Source of the DNA: Struthio camelus
Lineage: Eukaryota > Chordata > Aves > Struthioniformes > Struthionidae
Length of the DNA: 64,000 bases
Assembly: GCF_040807025.1 (NCBI RefSeq)
Contig: NC_090967.1
Location: 246,001 to 310,000, forward strand
Reading direction: 5' to 3'
Below the pieces are notes generated by a model. The model was not told the origin of the DNA. It worked only from the letters and a program-made list of their open reading frames with translations, and made no database searches. Made by a program: the position numbers and the translations under genes. Of this stretch, positions 1 through 13,563 are shown in pieces (position 1 is the stretch's first letter; each line of letters opens with the position of its first letter).

Positions 1-1400
1 AGTGCCAGCGGGAGCCCCCTGCCAGAGCTCACCCAGTGGATGCCTCTGCCCATCACATGCCCAGGGAGTGGCAGGCACCCATAAAGAGCTAAATATTAAT
101 AATGTTATCGCAAGACCTTGGCAGAGCGACTGGGGTGGCAAGCAGCTCCGCTCTGCCAGACAGGGACAGCCGCTGCTGCTGGGGCTGTGTCCCCTGCGCT
201 CACCGCAGCCTCTACGGGGCGCAGGGGGAAACTGAGGCACCATGTGGCATGGAGCTGCCTGGCCTGGCAGGGGGGAAGCCAGTGCTGCAGCACTGCCAGG
301 GCCTCAGGAGCCCCAAGGCTGGAGTCTGGACTTGGGCAGGGCTGCTGTGCCCGCAGCGATGGGGCCCACAGAGGGGAGCCCGGGGTCCCCACCGGAGCCC
401 CTGCCCTGGTTTAAGGCAGATGAGAGAGGTCCATATGAAGCAGCCCCAAACATGGTTGCCCCCCCCCCCGACCCCAGCCCTAAAGGGGTTTGTGGCAGCT
501 TTGCCCCCCCTCCCCCCCCCAGCTGGCTTTGGGAGCATCCATGGGTGCGACTGAGCTCTGCCCTATCTGCAGGGGGCACAGCTCAGCAGTGTCCAGGGCA
601 TGGATCAGGCACGGTGCAGCAGCAGCCAGGGCCAGCGCTGACACAGAGAGAGAGCACGCATATGTGTGTGTGCATTTGTTTGTGTGCCTGCCTGCTGGTG
701 TGTATCTGTACATCTCGCTGTGTCGATGTGTGTCTGTACACGTGTGCGTCTGTGTTGGTGTGCACACACATCTGCACATGCGTGCGTGCATCTGTGCTTG
801 TATCTGTGCGGGTGACAGTGCCCAACTGCATGTCCCTGTGTGTCGCTGCATGTGGCTATGCAAGTCTGTGTTCACGTGTGCATCTGTGTTTCCATGCATT
901 TCCATGTGCATGCCTGTGTCTACACACGCATGTGGGCATGCATGTTTAGTGTGTATGCTTGTGTGTTTCCATGCATGCCTGTGTATATGTCCCTTCCATG
1001 TGTGTTAATACACATAAGCAACCGGTCATACGTGCGCATGTTCACGTGTGTCGCTGTGCTCGTGCGCATGCCCATTAGTCTGTACCTGAGCCCTTGCGCC
1101 TTGTGCCTCTGCAGGTGGTTGCGTGTGCATGCCTGTGTCTGCCCGTGCTGCTGCACAGCCATGCACGCCTGCCCACTTGCGTGTGACAGGACACTAGACC
1201 TCTCCAGCGATGCTGGTGCCCATTGAGCCACGGCACATCCAGGGACCGCATCCTGCAGGGAGCAGGGGCTCCGCAGGCCTGAGCAAACCCCACAGCTGGC
1301 CCGGCTCTGTGCTGCGAGTGTGGCTTTCCCTGGCACAGGCTGAGAGGTGGCACGGTCCCAACCACCACCACGTGCACGCACTTGTCACATAGGGGACAAC
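1..1400. other. Intergenic, no gene recognised
   Basis: No exon, RNA gene or mobile element was recognised here. The stretch has C-runs near 460-520 and a TG-rich simple-sequence zone listed separately. Several short open frames exist, but they follow the low-complexity composition and match nothing I know. Confidence 0.5.
655..1150. repeat. Degenerate TG-rich simple repeat
   Basis: About 500 bases dominated by imperfect TGTG, TGCATG and TGTCTG words (for example [20 protein letters not shown] runs), without a fixed period. It is a decayed dinucleotide repeat. It keeps several frames open on both strands, giving Cys/Val-rich or His/Thr-rich translations that are composition artefacts. Confidence 0.7.
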
Positions 1401-1422
1401 AACCTGGGCTCAGCTGGACTGC

Positions 1423-1428
1423 TTTATT
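1423..1428 (-). terminator. Polyadenylation signal of the small membrane protein gene
   Basis: AATAAA on the minus strand (tttatt on the plus strand), about 400 bases beyond the stop codon at 1825-1827. It is the first canonical signal in the direction of transcription, which gives a 3' UTR of roughly 420 nt. Confidence 0.6.
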
Positions 1429-1824
1429 GAGGGGGGCAGCTTGGTACAAGCCCCGAGGAAAGGGACGGGCTGTGCCAAGGACTGCACTGCCCTGGCACCG
1501 CCTGCGGGTGCACGGGGCTGCCGGTGCTGGTGCAGCCTTCCCCCGCTCTTACCCATCATGCAGGGTGAGCAGGCGGGCAGTTTCCCATGCTCGGGCCGGG
1601 GTGCAGCAGCAGGGTGAGTGGACAGGCGCGTGGACACCGGGTGCTGCATCACGTGAGTCTGATGGCTCCCAGGTCCCAAACTGCCGGCTGGACGCGGGAC
1701 ACCGGGGGCGCGTGTCCCTGAGCCGGGCCCCGCTCTGACTGCCAGACACCGCTGCCAGCACAGACTCGCAGCAAGCGGCCTCGGGTTTCTGCAGGTCCCA
1801 GCGGTCATGGGGCGTCCCCGAGCC

Positions 1825-5170
<3,346 letters not shown>

Positions 5171-5192
5171 CAGCAGTGCACAAGGCCAGCAC

Positions 5193-5198
5193 TTTATT
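5193..5198 (-). terminator. Probable DOHH polyadenylation signal
   Basis: AATAAA on the minus strand (tttatt at these positions), in the context gaaataaagtgctgg. It is the first canonical signal after the DOHH stop at 6036 and gives a 3' UTR of about 850 nt. Confidence 0.55.
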
Positions 5199-6035
5199 TC
5201 CTCCCAGCCCCACACACGTCCACGCTGTGGCAGCCCAGGGTATTTGGGCGCTGGGTGACGGCAGGAGACATCAGCCTCAGCCCTGCCAGGTCTGGCTAAA
5301 CACAGGGGAAGTCCAAGGCAGGCTCTGCCTCACCCTGTAAGCCCTAATCGCAGAGCGGTTCCCTGCAGAAAGAACAAACGTGGCCAAATCTTCCAGACTT
5401 TGCCATGAAACAATCTCCAACCCAGGGCAAAGGCTGCTGCAAGCACAGAAGCCTGCCCTGACAGGAGAGGCCAAACCCACACCAGCTCCTCCACCATCCC
5501 AGCAGCTGTGATGGCAAGGAGGGATCCGGCTCTGCACCAACACCAGGAGCAATTTCTAGACATTGCATAGCTACAACCCACGAGACTGACAGCCTGAAGC
5601 CAACCCTGGCCCCTCCAGAAAAGCTAAAGCAAAGTAAGCAGAGCCTTCTCGCACCAAGCTGCCATGGCAGGGCAGTCCCAGAGCAGCCCCAGGCCCCATA
5701 CAGCTATGATAGGCTCCAACACGCAGAGAAGAGCCCACCCAGCCCCAGCCCCAAGATGAGCTGCAGGCAGGCGATGCTGATCCTGCCAGCAAAGAAGAAG
5801 GGAGGCAGGCCCAGGAAACAGCGGGCAAGTAGCAGCTCAGCCTGGATTTGGATGAAGAAACAGGCTATAATATTGCCAGAGAGCAAAAGCCGGTTCCTCC
5901 TTCATCTATGCAGAGCAGGGCACAGATCTGGCCTCGTAGGCCCTGTGTGTCGATGGAGGCGGCTACATAGGACAGGGAAAGCAGGCCCGGGTGAAGGAGG
6001 CAGCTCACCCCAGCCAGTGCTCCCTGAGCGAGGGC

Positions 6036-8790
6036 TCAGGCAGAGGCTTGCAGCTTGCAGAGCCCATCCGCATACTGGAACTGGGAGCCGTTCTCATACT
6101 CGTACATGTCCAACGCCACCTCGCAGCTCTCCCGCACCACCTGCTCCTCGTCATGGGCAAAGGCTCGCAGAGTCTCCAGGCAGGACGCCCGGGCAATGGA
6201 GCCCAGGGCCTCGGCACACTCGTGGCGCACCATGGGGCTCTCGGCACAGCTCCGCAGCGTGGCCGTCAGCTGTGGGACGCAGGCCTCGTGCTGCATCTGG
6301 CCCAGCACGTAGCCGATCTCGTGGCGGAAGAGGGCGCTGCCGCATTGCAGACCTGCGGGGAGGAGGCAAGAGTGAGCCGCTGCTGACCCCAAAGCATGAT
6401 GGGATACCTGATGAGACCCTCCCCACCCAGGAGGGGCCACGACTGGGTCAGGGGCTTGGCTGCTCAGTGGCAAGTTGGCCTAGTGGTTAGAGTAAGTGCT
6501 CACCACACCCAACCCATCAGGGACTTGGGGAAGGGGACAAAGCACCTATGGGGAGTGCTGTCTCCCAGGGTGTCCATCCCACGTTGCTCCCACAAACCAC
6601 GGCCCCAGCCAGACACCCTGACCTCACAGGGTCCAGCAGCCCTGATCATCTAGAGTGGTCGCATGCACCTGCAGCAGTGCCCCATGGCAGTGCAGGCGAG
6701 TGACGCCCCCTCGTGACTATGGCAAGGCACAGTACCATACCTGTCCGCCCAGCAGGCGCCTTCACAGCAGGGCTGCAAGCACCTTCGCTCACCCCAGGGT
6801 GTCTGTGCTGCCCATGGGCCACGTCCTACCAGATTAAGGTGCCTGGAGCAGACTGGAAGCACAGCCATAGCCTGAGCCCTCATGCACTGCAGAGAAACCC
6901 CTGCGGGATCCCTGTGGGATCGAGAAGTCATGGCACAAGCTCATGGATGGTTGCACACCTCATCTCACACCACAGACAAGCCCTTGACCTGCACTGGATG
7001 GCTGGTGAGCTTCATCCACTTCCCTAGGGCTGATGGAGGCAACAAAGGGGTTCTGGGCTGTGCTCTGCCCCTTTCCCACTCAGATGTTCACCCAAGATCT
7101 TTTAACTTCCCAAAAAAGGGCACCCTTTATGATGCTGCTCTTTTGCCATGGCAAACAGGCAGTGGAAGGACAGCTCTAGAAATAGCAACGTGAGGAACCT
7201 ACCTGGAGCCGTGTGGCTCTGGCAGCCCTGGATTTGGGAAGAGCCAACCCTGGTTTGAGTTGTATAGACTTACAGCAAGGAGAGAACAGGCAGCCCCAGG
7301 CTGGCCCTTACCATCAGCCAGTGCCAGCACTGCCTCCTGGCCCCCCAGGTTTCGCAGGGCAAACATGGCCCTGTAGCGGTCGAACAGAGTGCGCGACTCG
7401 TCCAGGAGGGTTTCGCGGAGTTCCACAATGTCCGTCTCCTCAGCAGGGGGGGCGGGATCCACCGACAGGTAGGGGCTGACGCCTGGCTTCTCCTTGTTCT
7501 CCTGAAGCCACTCCAGCCTCTTCACAGCCAGTTGACACGTCTCTGCCACCTGCAGGGACAGAGACATGACCCTGGCTGCAAGACAGACCATGAAGTGCTC
7601 CCGGCACGTGCCCAGGGCTTCCCTACTACAGCCAGGCTGTGCAGATCAGACATCCTGCCAAGCACTCAGCTTCACCTCTTTGTCATGTGGCTCTGACAGC
7701 AACCACGTGCTGCTGATCCAGGATGCTCCCAACTGAAGGACATGATGCTGGCTGCTGGCACACAGCAAGACGCAGCTCATGATGCTACTCAGGACCGACT
7801 TCTCCCAGTATAGTCAAGTTCCTTGGCCAAAGGCCACCCAGGAGGGACCTATCTCAACACCAGCATGTTACCCCATGGGAAACAAGCCCCCAGAGAGCCT
7901 CACCTCAACCACAGGATCTTCCGAATAGTGTTTCAGGATATCCAGCACATCAGGATTCCCAATAGCACCCAAGGCTTCACCTTAAGGAAGGACATGTCAG
8001 CACATTACTAAGATATCTAAGGAAGTGAGGTGCCCCTCCTCACTTACAGGCACTGGGTGAAGAGGACCCTACTGCATCCTCTGGTTGGGCCTCACCCTGC
8101 TCTGAAGTAGTGACATGGACAGATCTTAAATGGCACAGCCATGCAAATAAGCATGGTAGGAGGCACCTTGGCCAGCAGCAGGGGGAAGGCTTGGTCAATC
8201 GGTCTGGCTAGAGGATGGGAGGAGGTAGGTATGCACTTTAGGGTTTTCCAAGCCATGATGCTGAAAAGGAAACAAACTGTATTTCAACAGAGGCTCCATG
8301 GTACCTCCCAGCTCCCTCTCGGGTCCAGCTCAGTGATGGGGAATATCCCAGCAGAGATGGCCAGCATGTAGCCAAGGCAGGCTGGATCGGGCCGCACAGA
8401 GCCATCACAAGCTGCTCAATACTTGAGGAAGCACCCACAGCTCCACTCACAGGCTGGGTCCCTTCCCTGCACCCACAGGGGCAGCCTGAAAGTATGCGAA
8501 CCCTGAGCCATCATACCTGCCTCATGCCTGACCATGGGCTCCTGGTGGGTGTCCTGCAGCACTTGGACCAGCACAGGGATGGCCGCTTCATCCTGCATCT
8601 GCCCCAGGCAGTACGCCAGCTCATGCTTCAGCAGGGCAGAGCTGTCTCCAAAGGCTCGGCTGATCCAGTCCACAGCCACGCGGCCACCCAGGTTGCGCAG
8701 CGTGAAGAGCGCCCGGAAGCGCGCTGGCAGGGGCTGCGCTGCATCCACCAGTGTCTGGCCAATAGCCTCCAGCTCTTTCTCTGTCACCAT
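6036..8790 (-). CDS. DOHH: Deoxyhypusine hydroxylase
   Basis: DOHH hydroxylates deoxyhypusine on eIF5A with a di-iron centre, the last step of hypusine formation in the cytosol. Four coding exons on the minus strand: 8790-8517, 7980-7904, 7549-7312 and 6352-6036. They join in phase with consensus splice sites into 301 aa (human 302). The protein is a HEAT-repeat solenoid in two halves. All four iron-binding His-Glu pairs are present: H56-E57 ([12 protein letters not shown]), H89-E90 (MVRHEAGEALG), H207-E208 ([12 protein letters not shown]) and H240-E241 ([11 protein letters not shown]). The linker [13 protein letters not shown] is as in the human protein. The ATG at 8788-8790 is followed by [11 protein letters not shown], like human MVTEQEVDAIGQ. 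The same exon probably extends as 5' UTR to an acceptor near 8886, and a non-coding first exon ends at the donor after 9699. The gene looks intact. Confidence 0.97.
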
Positions 8791-8999
8791 GATCCTGGCA
8801 GCAGCAGGGAGCAGCAAGGTTGCATGAAGTCCTCCGGCAGGACTCTCTTCCAGTAGGACTCTCCTCCAGTCACACTCTGCGGCCAGCTGTGCAAAGGGAA
8901 GAGGGTCAGAAGTGCCCACAGAGGGACCAGGGCACAGCCAGGGATGGTCTCCAGGCATGGAGGCATCTCCAGCGCCCAGCAGGGTCCCCCACCTTGGGG

Positions 9000-9990
9000 T
9001 GGGGGACAAGAGAAGAGGTCCGGTTCGACCCCAGCCCTGCTGAGCCTCATGCTTGCAGCAGCTCCCCGGGCCCCTCGCCGGTGGAGCCACCAGACTGGGG
9101 CCAAGCGGGGTGTCCGTGGGGAGAGGCCGAACCCCAGCCCGGTGCAGGTCAGCTGGACAGAACCGCACCTCCGGCACCGGACAGGATCGGATCCCGCGGG
9201 AAGGGACTGAGTAGAGCCATGCTGGATTCAACCACGCCCGAGGGACAGGACGGGACGGGATGGGACCGGGACAAGACCGAACCAGGCCCAGCTCAACCGG
9301 GTCCCAGGAGCAAACCACCTCCCCGTGCCGGGACGCGCTGAACCGAACCCGACCCCTTCCAGCCGGACCCCCCGGCCGGGCCGGGCCGGGCCGGGCCGGG
9401 CCGGGCCGGGCCAGAGCGGACCGAGCAACATGGCCGGGGCTGGGAGGGGACGGTCCGGACACGGGCGAAGCCGGGAAGCTCGGAGACGGGGCGGCGAGCG
9501 GACCGAACCGGATCCCTTGAGAGGGGCTAGGGCCGGACACCACCAGGGCTGGGCCGGACCCCTGAGGCGGGACAGCATGGGGACGGAAACGGGCCGGGCC
9601 GGGCCGGGCCGAACAGGACCAGAGCGGACCCCGGAGGCGGGACCGGGACCGGGACCGGGACCGGGACCGGACCGGGACCCAGCTCCCCCCGCACTCACCG
9701 CGCGCCGCCATCGCAGCCGCTCCCACGTGACCACGCCGGCCGGCTCGTACCATCGCAGCTTCCGGAGGGGGGGGGCCGAGGTCACCCTGAGCCCACGTGG
9801 GCGGCCGCATCCGCCTCCCCCCGCCGAGTGGGAGCGGCCCGGGGCGGGCGGCCCCCCCGCGTTGCAGCAGAGGCGCGGTGGGTGGCGCATGCGCAGTGGT
9901 GGCGGGGCGCAGGCCTAGAGGCCTGGGGCGGCGCTGGGGAGGGGGCGAGGGCGCAGGGCCCGGGTGGGGGCTGCGTCTTTCTGGAGTGCC
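9000..9990 (-). promoter_or_regulatory. DOHH: DOHH CpG-island promoter with non-coding exon 1
   Basis: A dense CpG block with CCGGG pentamer runs. A GTGAGT donor on the minus strand sits just below 9699, so the non-coding first exon of DOHH would run from about 9800 to 9699. Two CACGTG E-boxes lie at 9724-9729 and 9794-9799, 70 bases apart, around the likely start site. Such palindromic E-boxes are classic USF or MYC/MAX sites; use here is inferred. No TATA box is evident. Confidence 0.65.
9372..9412. repeat. CCGGG pentanucleotide tract
   Basis: Eight or so tandem copies of gggcc inside the DOHH CpG island. A similar shorter tract lies at about 9593-9612, and a gggacc hexamer tract at about 9640-9672. 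They sit in the putative first intron of DOHH. Confidence 0.8.
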
Positions 9991-10080
9991 CCATCGCCCC
10001 TTAAGGCTACCTCGTCATCCCCTCAAGGTTGCCCCTTTGCCCTCCTAGGCCGCGCCATTGCCCCCCCAGACTACTCTGTC

Positions 10081-10650
10081 ACACCTTGAGCTGCCCCATC
10101 ATCCCCCCCAGGTTGTCCCTTTTCCCAATAGGCTGCCTCATCACCCCCAGGGCTGCCTCATCACCCCCCAGGCTGCCCCATCACCCCCCAGGCTGCCCCA
10201 TCGCCCCCCCAGGCTGCCTCATCACCCCCCAGGGCTGCCTCATCGCCCCCCCAGGCTGCCCCATCACCCCCCAGGCTGCCCCATCACCCCCCCAGGCTGC
10301 ACCATCGCCCCCCCCAGGCTGCCCCATCACCCCCCAGGGCTGCCCCATCACCCCCCAGGCTGCCCCATCACCCCCCTAGGCTGCCCCATCGCCCCCCCCA
10401 GGCTGCCCCATCACCCCCCAGGGCTGCCCCATCACCCCCCAGGCTGCCCCATCACCCCCCAGGGCTGCCCCATCGCCCCCCCCAGGCTGCCCCATCACCC
10501 CCCAGGCTGCCCCATCACCCCCCCAGGCTGCCCCATCACCCCCCCCAGGCTGCCCCATCGCCCCCCCCAGGCTGCCCCATCACCCCCCAAGGCTGTCCCA
10601 TCGCCCTCCAGGGCTGCTCCAGCAGCTCTAAGGCAGCCCCATCACCCCAA
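10081..10650. repeat. 20-21 bp minisatellite upstream of DOHH
   Basis: About 27 tandem copies of a 20-21 bp unit of the form ggctgccccatcacccccca, with small variants (cctcatc, catcgccc) and one to two extra C bases in some copies. The minus strand therefore carries paired G-runs (GGGGGG and GGGG) in each unit, a pattern able to form quadruplexes. It lies 250-850 bases upstream of the DOHH start region. Long Pro/His-rich open frames across it are artefacts. Confidence 0.9.
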
Positions 10651-13200
10651 GCACAGAAGCAGAAATACCTCTTCTTCTGGTTGGTGCTCCAAGCTCAAAC
10701 ACAGGTATTTTTGTTTTCTGTATGATTTTTTGACTCCGTGGCACTTGGGAAAAGCCTGGCAACTCCCAACAGTAGAAGTACCATGTGGCTGCCTTTACTG
10801 TTTCATTTCCAGCACCCTGTGCGCTACCTGCCTCCAAGACACAGCCCAGGGTACAGCATCCCTTGTGGCATCCCAGCTAGTGTGGAAACCACCACTGTAA
10901 CCCCAGCGCTGCTGCTGCTGTGCGCAAACACTCCTATCAAAGCAGGAGCTCAGCACAAAGGGCACACGTAGGTACTTACCGATCCGGCCACAGCAACACA
11001 GGCCATCATCCGCCACTAATGTCAGCTGAACATGTTCCAGGTTGCTCCTTCCCACCCACTCCGCTCTCGGTGATCCTGATTTTCCATTGCTGTCTCCTTC
11101 ACTTTGTGATTTATATCAGTGTGCAACAGGAATGAAGCTAGGGGTGTTGTGGTCCTCATGCTCAGCCTTTCTTCCCTGCTCTGGGCCAGGAAAGGAAGCT
11201 GGGAGCTTCAGGAAGGCAAACCCAGTGAGCCCTGCTGGGGTTTGTGCTGAGCTGCGAAATGCCTTTTGGGCAACAAAAGGCAGGACTCCCCCCTTTGCAA
11301 CGCTGGGACAAAGCCAGATGATGGCTAACTCACTGTAGCATGCAGGGGTCTGTGTCCTTTCAAACTGCAGCTCTTGGAGTGAAGAAAAATCATGGCTGAT
11401 CCTAGAAGCACATAAAAAACCCCAACAACCAGTTTTCTTGCCCAAAGATAAGGCTAAGGGGGTGCATTTGGGCTGAAACGGGCTGCACGGAGTTCCCAAG
11501 TCGCCCTTTGCCATGGACCCCAGTGTAGCACCTTTCCTATGCCCCCAGCTTGCTGGCATCACCAGATCTTCCTGACTATGCAGACTTTTTTGATACAAAA
11601 CAGAGGGAATCACTAGATTTCCATGATAAACAGGCCATCAAATGCCAGCACAGTTGTGGGAGAGGGCAGGCTGCAAACAGCCCCCATCCAGGTCTGGCTG
11701 TACCTGCTGCAGCTGAGCAGCCCATGCTGCTGCTCTGACGCCTTTTGCCAGGAGGCTGAAGATTTAGGGTTCAAGCCAACATGGTTTGTTCTGGCTGAGG
11801 TGAGATGGGGAGGTGGCTACCAACCTCCAGCCAGCGGCCAGCACTGCCAGCAGTCCGGGGCATCACCATCTGTGCTCCTGTGGGCTCTACCACACACCTC
11901 AAACTGGGGCACCCCATGTTGTTATACTCCCAGCTATGCACCGAGCCCCTCAGGCACAGGATACTGTCTCGGTAGGACAGGTGGCAGTGAGACGTGTCTG
12001 TGCCGTTCCCCCGCCTACTGCCTTCAAATAAAGTGCTGATGAAGGTGCCTCTGTGCTCTGCCCTGGCACGGCCGAGGCGGTGCGCCATGGGGCTCTTGCC
12101 TCTGGCGGGAGGACAGCAGAGGAGTAAACCACAGCAGCTTGATTTCTCAGACGATATCAAGCAGAGCTGTGCGTTTCTAATCATGCTGGTGCTGTGGGCT
12201 GCAGCCAGGCTGGGATCTGGCCGGCGGTGCGTGTGCGTCTGCCCTGCCCTTCCTTGCAGAGGCATGAGCAGACACTCATGTTTCACTACAGGCAGGCTCT
12301 CTGTGGAGGCTCATGAGGCTGCTTTGGAGAGTCCTGCTCCTCCAGAAGCAGCCTCAGGTCCTGCTTCTGTCTCACAGCTTGCTGCCATCTCTCCTGATGT
12401 CGCTGAAATGCCACCAGCACCTAACAGAGATTAGAGGCACTAGCAGTGCCCAGGCCTCAGCTGCATGGAGGGTGCAGATGGGGAGGGACTTTCTGGGCCA
12501 AACCGCAGACCATCATGGCAGTAACCCCATCAGAGACAGAGTGAGGAAAGGGATGGGGCTTGGATCTGGGGCTAGAGGCAGCTCAGCCCACCCAAGCCAA
12601 GAGGGAACACAAACTAGCTGACCAGATGCTAAAGCAGCAGTTTGCAGAGGTGATTTCATTCCTGACTTGGGTGCCAGCCCCAAGCAACTCACTGCTCTCT
12701 CTGCCTCTTCCTTCCCTTCCCTTCCCTTCCCTTCCCTTCCCTTCCCTTCCCTTCCCTTCCCTTCCCTTCCCTTCCCTTCCCTTCCCTTGTGTATTTACAT
12801 AAGTTTCCTACTCTCAAAGGAGTTTTGCCTTCTGATTTCAGGTCTCCTGATTTCAGGTCTGAGCATAGGGCCCTGGGACAAAGATTCTCTTAGTATGTCA
12901 CTACAGTGAGGTCCTGAGCTCAGCGTGGCTGGTCGATGTTACGGTAACACAGCTAATAGCTGTTAGTCCTTGGCCCCTTGCCCCAGCATCTAAGTGCATC
13001 CCACTGAAGTGGCCAGCATGGTGGCAGTTTGGGCACACTGTGGCAGAAGTGCTGTCATTCAGGGCACCTGATGCAGATCTGGGCTCTGGCTGCTCCTTCC
13101 TTCAGGCTCTGGTCACTCAGTGGTGACAGCTTCCATAACGACTGGCCAACTCCTTCCCCTCACCCTGCGCTCTGCAGACCCACATTCATCCTGTAAAGAA
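10650..13200. other. Intergenic, no gene recognised
   Basis: No exon or transposon was recognised between the minisatellite and the 3' end of the Harbinger-derived gene. A lone plus-strand AATAAA at 12027-12032 has no gene attached. A CTTCC microsatellite is listed separately. Confidence 0.45.
12708..12788. repeat. CTTCC pentanucleotide microsatellite
   Basis: About 16 nearly perfect tandem copies of cttcc (ggaag on the minus strand), ending at ttgtgtatttac. The purity suggests a young and probably polymorphic tract. Confidence 0.95.
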
Positions 13201-13233
13201 AGGCCCTCCTTCCAGCCAAACCTAGATCCCTGT

Positions 13234-13239
13234 TTTATT
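13234..13239 (-). terminator. Polyadenylation signal of the Harbinger-derived gene
   Basis: AATAAA on the minus strand in the context ataaataaaacag, about 330 bases beyond the stop at 13564. It supports a normally processed host transcript. Confidence 0.6.
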
Positions 13240-13563
13240 TATACAGCACAGAACACATCACAAGATCATTCAAATCCTGGAAGAGAACAAGGGCATGAAA
13301 TACATTCCACTGCCTGAAATCACCGTGGCAAAAACAGTACTAGCGTGATGCAGCTGGCCTCCCTCCGGCAAGCGACTGAGCCAGCAAAGGCTGGTCTATC
13401 CGGCCCATCCGACAGCCCTCTCGCTCTGCCGGCAGCATTTTGCAGAAGGCGAGAGGATGCAGTCCTTGTTGAACAGCCCAGTATCACTGGGCAACTGTCA
13501 CATTTACTGGAGTTCATGGGAAGCCTGCGAGCGAGGATGTGCATGGCTGCTTCTTCCTCCCTA

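Noticed and set aside
242-1226. Cys/Val-rich and His/Thr-rich open frames
   Set aside because: They overlap the TG-rich simple repeat, are open in several frames at once, and lack any family similarity.
6474-6540. tRNA-like words (ggcctagtggttagagt)
   Set aside because: It resembles a D-arm, but I could not form an acceptor stem or find a TTCGA loop at the right distance.
8416-9810. 464-codon minus-strand frame containing DOHH exon 2
   Set aside because: The upstream part is CpG-island and CCGGG-repeat sequence that happens to be open. DOHH starts at the ATG at 8790, as in other vertebrates, and a splice donor near 9699 separates the promoter exon.
10029-10900. Pro/His-rich frame of 280 codons
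   Set aside because: It is a translation of the 20-21 bp minisatellite; no conserved domain is present.
12027-12032. Plus-strand AATAAA
   Set aside because: No plus-strand gene was found upstream of it, so it is probably a chance match.
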